In this document: one piece after another, positions 59,094 through 64,000 of the stretch
How positions within the stretch are numbered: position 1 is the first letter of the stretch
Layout: every line of letters starts with the position of its first letter
Origin: Strongyloides papillosus
Taxonomy: Eukaryota; Nematoda; Chromadorea; Rhabditida; Strongyloididae
DNA: 64,000 nucleotides
Reading direction: 5' to 3'
NCBI GenBank assembly: GCA_005656395.1
Contig: SRSI01000003.1
Location: 62,001-126,000, forward strand
Program-made: the position numbers and the translations under genes
Notes under the pieces: generated by a model
Told to the model about the DNA's origin: nothing
Seen by the model: the letters and a program-made list of their open reading frames with translations, nothing else
The model's database searches: none

Positions 59094-60687
59094 TTATTGC
59101 ATTGATTTATTTATTGGAATGACTTTGAGATAGTCAGGTGCTCGAATCAACCACTCAGGCCACGAACCAAAGTACACTGAGGCGTTATAGTTCATCCTCT
59201 GAAATGCTACCCAAATTAGAGAGGCTCTTAAGGAGTTGGAGCAATATACTGCTATTGGACGGGAGGGTAAGAGACCTGACTTCTTGAAAATACTATCTAA
59301 TTCTGTTGTGTTTTTCCAATTGTCAGAGGACCAATTGTATACCTCTTCGATTGGGATGTTTTGTGATGTTCGAATGTGGCCGAGTATTACTTCACTGTCT
59401 TTCATTCCATTGAATTCCTAGAAAAATAGATTAAAATAAAAAAGATGTTTTCATACCTCGGGACTTTGAGCATCAACTATATCGTATTCTTTATGATCAA
59501 AATTTGATAAAATATCATCAAAAGTCAATATATAATTTGAATTCCATTTAGATTTAAAATTACCCATCTTGAAGAGATAATTAGTGATTCCACTTTCCGT
59601 ATGATACTTAGTAGATAATAACTGTAATTTTTTCCATTCATTCATCCCACCATCAAGTATAGAAACTTTTTCATGACCATATAATTTGAAAATCCACAAA
59701 GCATATGTTGACCAGATCATTTCTCCTTTATCATAGAGAATAACATGGCAATCACCATCAACTCCCAGACTTCTGATGTACCTTTGAAATTGTAATGGAT
59801 GAACTGGTACACCAATATGACTGAGGTTTCCGTAATAAAGTAACTTCGCAGACTCAATATGTTCCCTCCTAAAATCATCCTTCGACTCCTCAACCCTATC
59901 AGAAGAAACCTCAAAAATACATATCTTCTCTTTGGCCGTCAGATACCCCAACAACTCACTACCATTTATTATCACATCATACCTTCCCCTATCACCATCT
60001 TCCTTATCATCCAAATTAACTTTCCTATAACTACCAACCACACTATCACTTCTAATCTCTTTATCTTTAATCAAAATACCTTTCTCATTAATTTCTTGCT
60101 GGTATTTTATCTTAATAACTATTGATGTTAAACTTATAGCTAATGCTATTGACATTACAAAAACAATCACAAGGAGAATGTATATCTTTTTGTTGTAGGA
60201 AGGTTTTTTCAATATTTGTATTGACTAAAAAAAATCAAGTTTATAATTTTAATGTGACCTATTATATTTTGTTTGTGGTGACCTTTAAATTATATATGAG
60301 GTCAGATGTGTAGATGGTTACTTACGTCAATTGGTGAACTGTTAAGCATGGAGCGTTTTAGGCGTTGGAGGCTTTCTATGTTCGCTGTTGGAGGTAATGG
60401 AGGTGGAATCTGGAATTGTTTATAAGGAGGTTTTTTTTGTTAAAATTATATTTGTTACTTACGTCTTCTACTTTTTTAATTGCATTTCTATCGTATAGGG
60501 TATCTGGATCTTCGTATGTTGGTCCAACTTTATCATCGATAACTGTATTATAATTATGATGATGATTTAGATTATTAGAATCAACGGGCCTAATCATATA
60601 ATTTGGTGTAATAGAATGTGACCCAGACGCCTGCCTAGGATACTTATTATTCCTACCCTGCCATATTCTATCATCATGATAATACAT
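59094..60687 (-). CDS. Membrane-anchored tandem-rhodanese protein (3-mercaptopyruvate sulfurtransferase-like)
   Basis: Four exons on the minus strand: 60687-60463, 60409-60326, 60224-59457 and 59417-59094, introns 53, 101 and 39 bp; 466 residues. About 115 polar residues precede one transmembrane segment (YILLVIVFVMSIALAI, about 117-138), so it looks like a type II membrane protein. Two rhodanese domains follow: the first with VILYDKGEMIWSTYALW and VSILDGGMNEWKK, the second with the persulfide cysteine in VYCSNSLRAS. This is the MPST arrangement, with sulfur transfer from mercaptopyruvate or thiosulfate. Being anchored outside the cytosol is unusual for the family. Activity is not assured. 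Confidence 0.82.
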
Positions 60688-61314
60688 ACTCCTTCACTTC
60701 AAAATAATATAAAATAAAAAATATTTCCAATAAAAAACAAAACAACTAAATTGTCTTAGTAAGTTATATCTTTAACAAACTATTAAAAGCCCATCTAAAT
60801 TAACAATGTGATTATAAAATACTATTACGCCTTCAAAACTAGGTAAATTTTTTAGAGAAGGACAAACAAGTATTTCTATCACCCCAAATTTCTTTTGATC
60901 TCATCTTACCGAACTTTATATATACTCTTTAACGTAAAATAATTAATTTAAATATGAAACATATATGTTTCTTTTGACATTCAAAGGAGAAGTTTTGATG
61001 TTTGTAGATGGTGTTGCCGGAGATTGTAATCAGTATGCTTAACGAGTTTTTGGTATACTATGTGATGGGGAATTTTAATAAGTAGTTTATTGAGAGTTGT
61101 CTGTTTATGTTAAATAAATATTAATTTTGTTTTTTAATATTTTTAATAGTGAATTAGTGAGAGAAAAAAACAGAAAATGTGATTAAAAGTACATTCAACC
61201 ATTTCCTTCAAATTAATCACCCATATCAATGACAACAAAAAATAAAACCATCAAGTTTATTTAAATTCAAACAACAAAACAATAAAAAATCCAACTAATA
61301 ACCTCTCAACATAA
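60688..61314. other. Intergenic, AT-rich
   Basis: 627 bp between the rhodanese gene start and the adenosine kinase stop. No supported feature. Confidence 0.5.
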
Positions 61315-62361
61315 TCAAACATCCTCCTTACCATAACTGCATTCAGCCGGAAAGGTACATCCATGGTGTTGTATGATAGTGCTAGCAGCAAAATTGGCAC
61401 ATCTAATACACTCCTCGACACCTTTACCTTGAATTAACTGCGCAAGGTACCCTCCAACGAAAGCGTCTCCAGCACCATTAGTATCAACAATCTTCTCTTT
61501 TGAAAGTAGATCAACATTATACTCCGTTATTTCTCCTTCATTGCATACGATGACGGGTTCATGTCCTTGAGTGATAATAACAACACGCTTTCTCTCGGTG
61601 TTGATTTTGGTGTGTTCTGAGAGTTTTCGGGCGATTTCTTTTAGATCGGTGGTTCCGTAATCATTGGCTTCAGCATAAGTGAGGGCCTCTGTTTCGTTAC
61701 CGAATAAGATGTCAACATATGGTAATGCTGCATTGAGGGGATCTTTATAGAATTGGCAAATGAAAGGTGCAGACAAATTCATACACAGTATCTTGTTGTT
61801 ATCAGCAGCATGTCCTGCAATTTTCTGGATAGCTGGTGGGCAGACTGTAAGGAAAAATCCGGACAAGTAGAAAAATTTAGCCTTATTGATTAAAGCAACA
61901 CTTGTATCTTCTTCGAGGTGATGGACAGTAAATGTATTGGCTGCCCCAAGATCTGCTACCAACGATCTATGAGTATCATTTATCAATGCAGCACATCTAC
62001 CAGTCCTTATGGAAGAGTTGATTTGATATTTAACGTTAACCCCAGCAAGCATTGCCTTTTCTTTTAGTGTTTCCCCATTTTTGTCGTCCCCAATGGTTCC
62101 AAAGAAGGTACAGGCTTTCTCTTTTCTGACAATCCATTGACATACTCTCAGAGAGTTTTGGCATGAACCTCCAGGTATGTACGAGATATCCTTCATCTGT
62201 TCCAATTCACGGAAGAGAGCCTCATGTGTCTCATCAGCCAAAATAGCATCATTTGACTTCAACTTGTACTTATCAAGAAATGCCTGATCAACAGTAACTT
62301 CCATATCAAGAAGGGGGTTTCCTGCCCCAAGAATAACTCCTTCATCGACACTTGCAACCAT
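61315..62361 (-). CDS. ADK: Adenosine kinase
   Basis: 348 residues, single exon. The start is the ATG at 62361; the frame extends three codons further, but only to a TTG. PfkB-family ribokinase fold: substrate-binding AGNPLLDMEV (near residue 13), PGGSCQNSLRV, FFGTIGDDKNGE, FGNETEAL and the catalytic anion-hole motif DTNGAGDAFVGG with the base aspartate in NGAGD. It phosphorylates adenosine to AMP with ATP and thus feeds purine salvage and the S-adenosylmethionine cycle. All catalytic motifs are present and length is normal. Confidence 0.95.
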   Translation of the reverse strand: MVASVDEGVILGAGNPLLDMEVTVDQAFLDKYKLKSNDAILADETHEALFRELEQMKDISYIPGGSCQNSLRVCQWIVRKEKACTFFGTIGDDKNGETLKEKAMLAGVNVKYQINSSIRTGRCAALINDTHRSLVADLGAANTFTVHHLEEDTSVALINKAKFFYLSGFFLTVCPPAIQKIAGHAADNNKILCMNLSAPFICQFYKDPLNAALPYVDILFGNETEALTYAEANDYGTTDLKEIARKLSEHTKINTERKRVVIITQGHEPVIVCNEGEITEYNVDLLSKEKIVDTNGAGDAFVGGYLAQLIQGKGVEECIRCANFAASTIIQHHGCTFPAECSYGKEDV

Positions 62362-64000
62362 TTCAGACAATAACTAAAGGGAAATTACGAGAAAACGTTG
62401 AAACAAATTGGAAAAGAGAAGATTGCTTCTACCCAATTTGATAGACGTTTTTTGATTAAAAGAAATTGGTAAGATGTATCTTTAGTTTTATTGTAATGAT
62501 CTATAAAAGTTAGAAACATGATACACTTCTTCAATCATGCTTATAAATTATTTTCAATAATCAAATCTAATCAAATGGTATGTGATAAATTTGAGTCTTA
62601 ATTTATTGTGCTTATTAATATTTAGATTTTATATGTTTTTCAATGAATTTTGATTATGTTAATTTTTTATTATCGTTTAAAAAGTGTTTATTATGCATGA
62701 TATAAAGAAAAATTATGATAAGGTTTTTTTTCTTATCATTTTAAGGCGTAATTTTGATGTTATTTTTAGATGTTGAACTAAGCCTTTTGATCGGTAGTCT
62801 TTTTTTTACAGATGTAATTTTATTGAAAAAAAGTTAACACCTCCTTCACGTGCGTAAAATAATTTTTGAAAGGCCTATTGTTGTAAAGTGATCCTAAATA
62901 TAAAGAAGAATTTGTGATTTTCAGTCTTAGCAAAAAAAAAGACATTTCAAAATTAGTTTTTATGACATTATAAGAACAAAGATTGCTAGCACTTCTAAAT
63001 TTGTTGGAATTAACCTTCGATTTTCTGTGTCAAAGTGAAGCAAGACATTATTCTTTAGAATTCATTAATTCGATTAAGTAATTTCATCACTGTATCATAT
63101 CCCTAGAATTATCGTTAATTTTTATAAATAAAACTTTTAAATAAGCTTATATTAAGTAGTGTTTATCAGTGAAAGAAATTTAAATGACTTAACTCTTTCA
63201 CCAGATGTAGAAGTGGTATTATTTTTTGTTCTATCAACTAAACATTTCTTGTTGTAAGGTATAGGAAAACAGCTATACCACCACTTTACATCACCAATGT
63301 TTATTAAAACTCAAATTCAGATAGGTATTTCCAAGAAGTAGAGGGAATCTCTGTACTTGAGGTATTTTATATTTGTTATAGTTATGAAAAACAACTTCAA
63401 AGATAGTACAACATAAATGTAAACTACCAATTTTTTAAAATGAAAGTTTCTAAACAACTTTGATAGAGTTATTAACTATTGAAAATCTACCCATAACAAC
63501 CAATTGAAAAAATCTTGTGACAAAGTAAAAAGCATTGAACTGAGAAAAATGCTAATTTTCTGTTTTCTATAAAAAACTACATATAAAATGAAACCAAAGA
63601 AATGAGTATCTTCTAAAAGCATAGAATGTGTGTTCATACAAATTTAAACGGTTAAAAAGACAAAAAAAACATCGAAATTAGCATACAATTTGCCCCTCAC
63701 ATGACAATTTACAAACACACCCATTTTAAAATTAGCATCTTAGGCATACAAAAATCACAAAGAAAATACTGCAACTACCCAGTAAATTCTGGAGAGCATA
63801 AACGACAATATGCCATAAAGCAAATACCTCTCATACCACATCTGGAATACCACACAATATATTGTGAATTCAAAAACACCCACCAACAAATAAACCTCCA
63901 CAACAGATAACAAGATCGCATGCAAAAACAAATTTCCATTCGTTTCTAGATATTTCCAAGCTATTGACAGCCGTCTTTTGTGCATATACAACGCACTCTA
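62362..64000. other. Intergenic, no supported gene
   Basis: 1.64 kb of AT-rich DNA. Overlapping open frames near 63700-63990 on both strands lack any recognisable features. Confidence 0.5.

Noticed and set aside
63701..63991. Overlapping 69- and 78-codon frames at the window end
   Set aside because: They lie on opposite strands of the same DNA, with no domain, signal or splice context to choose either.

Overview
The window looks like a chromosome piece of a clade IV parasitic-type nematode, most likely Strongyloididae or a close relative. This is inferred from four things: very AT-rich DNA, introns mostly 36-55 bp with GT...TTTTAG borders, splice-acceptor-like sequence directly before many start codons (as expected for spliced-leader trans-splicing), and genes from families expanded in that group (astacin metallopeptidase, cholinesterase-like protein). 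Species cannot be named from the sequence alone.

Layout. 1-1241: secreted astacin with EGF and CUB domains. 2349-6615: an apparently intact DIRS-type tyrosine-recombinase retrotransposon with inverted terminal repeats and an internal complementary region. 6616-19200: accessory, repeat-rich DNA with an orphan CDT1-like exon, a small unknown exon, a hairpin, a 1.5-kb TIR element carrying a decayed multi-exon gene on the minus strand, and a 176-bp tandem repeat array split by a Ty3/gypsy LTR retrotransposon (12017-18452, matching 225-bp LTRs, 4-bp target duplication, intact pol, no intact gag).

19872-31028: a dense housekeeping block on the plus strand: MEA1, TFIIF-beta, queuine transferase subunit QTRT2, COA8, peptide O-xylosyltransferase (sqv-6 type), MMACHC (cblC) and SERAC1, with a small secreted protein on the minus strand. 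31058-36881: a six-exon minus-strand gene for an unrecognised, probably nuclear protein, divergent from ataxin-3 (37066-37873). Ataxin-3 is followed by an unknown coiled-coil gene and mitochondrial ribosomal protein S11, spaced like an operon. 39533-46146 is mostly non-coding with one candidate 55-residue membrane microprotein, and is likely the regulatory or 5' region of beta-spectrin (46147-53994), almost all of which sits in one 6255-bp exon.

54000-62361: Mediator subunit 4, a cholinesterase-like protein whose catalytic serine is replaced by glycine, a membrane-anchored tandem-rhodanese protein and adenosine kinase. The last 1.6 kb shows no supported gene.

Several neighbours share cell roles. 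COA8, MMACHC, SERAC1, S11 and perhaps QTRT2 relate to mitochondria or cofactor metabolism. MED4 and TFIIF-beta belong to RNA polymerase II transcription. Apart from operon-like spacing there is no evidence that they act as one system. All gene models with introns were assembled by eye from frame continuity and splice signals. No database search was run.
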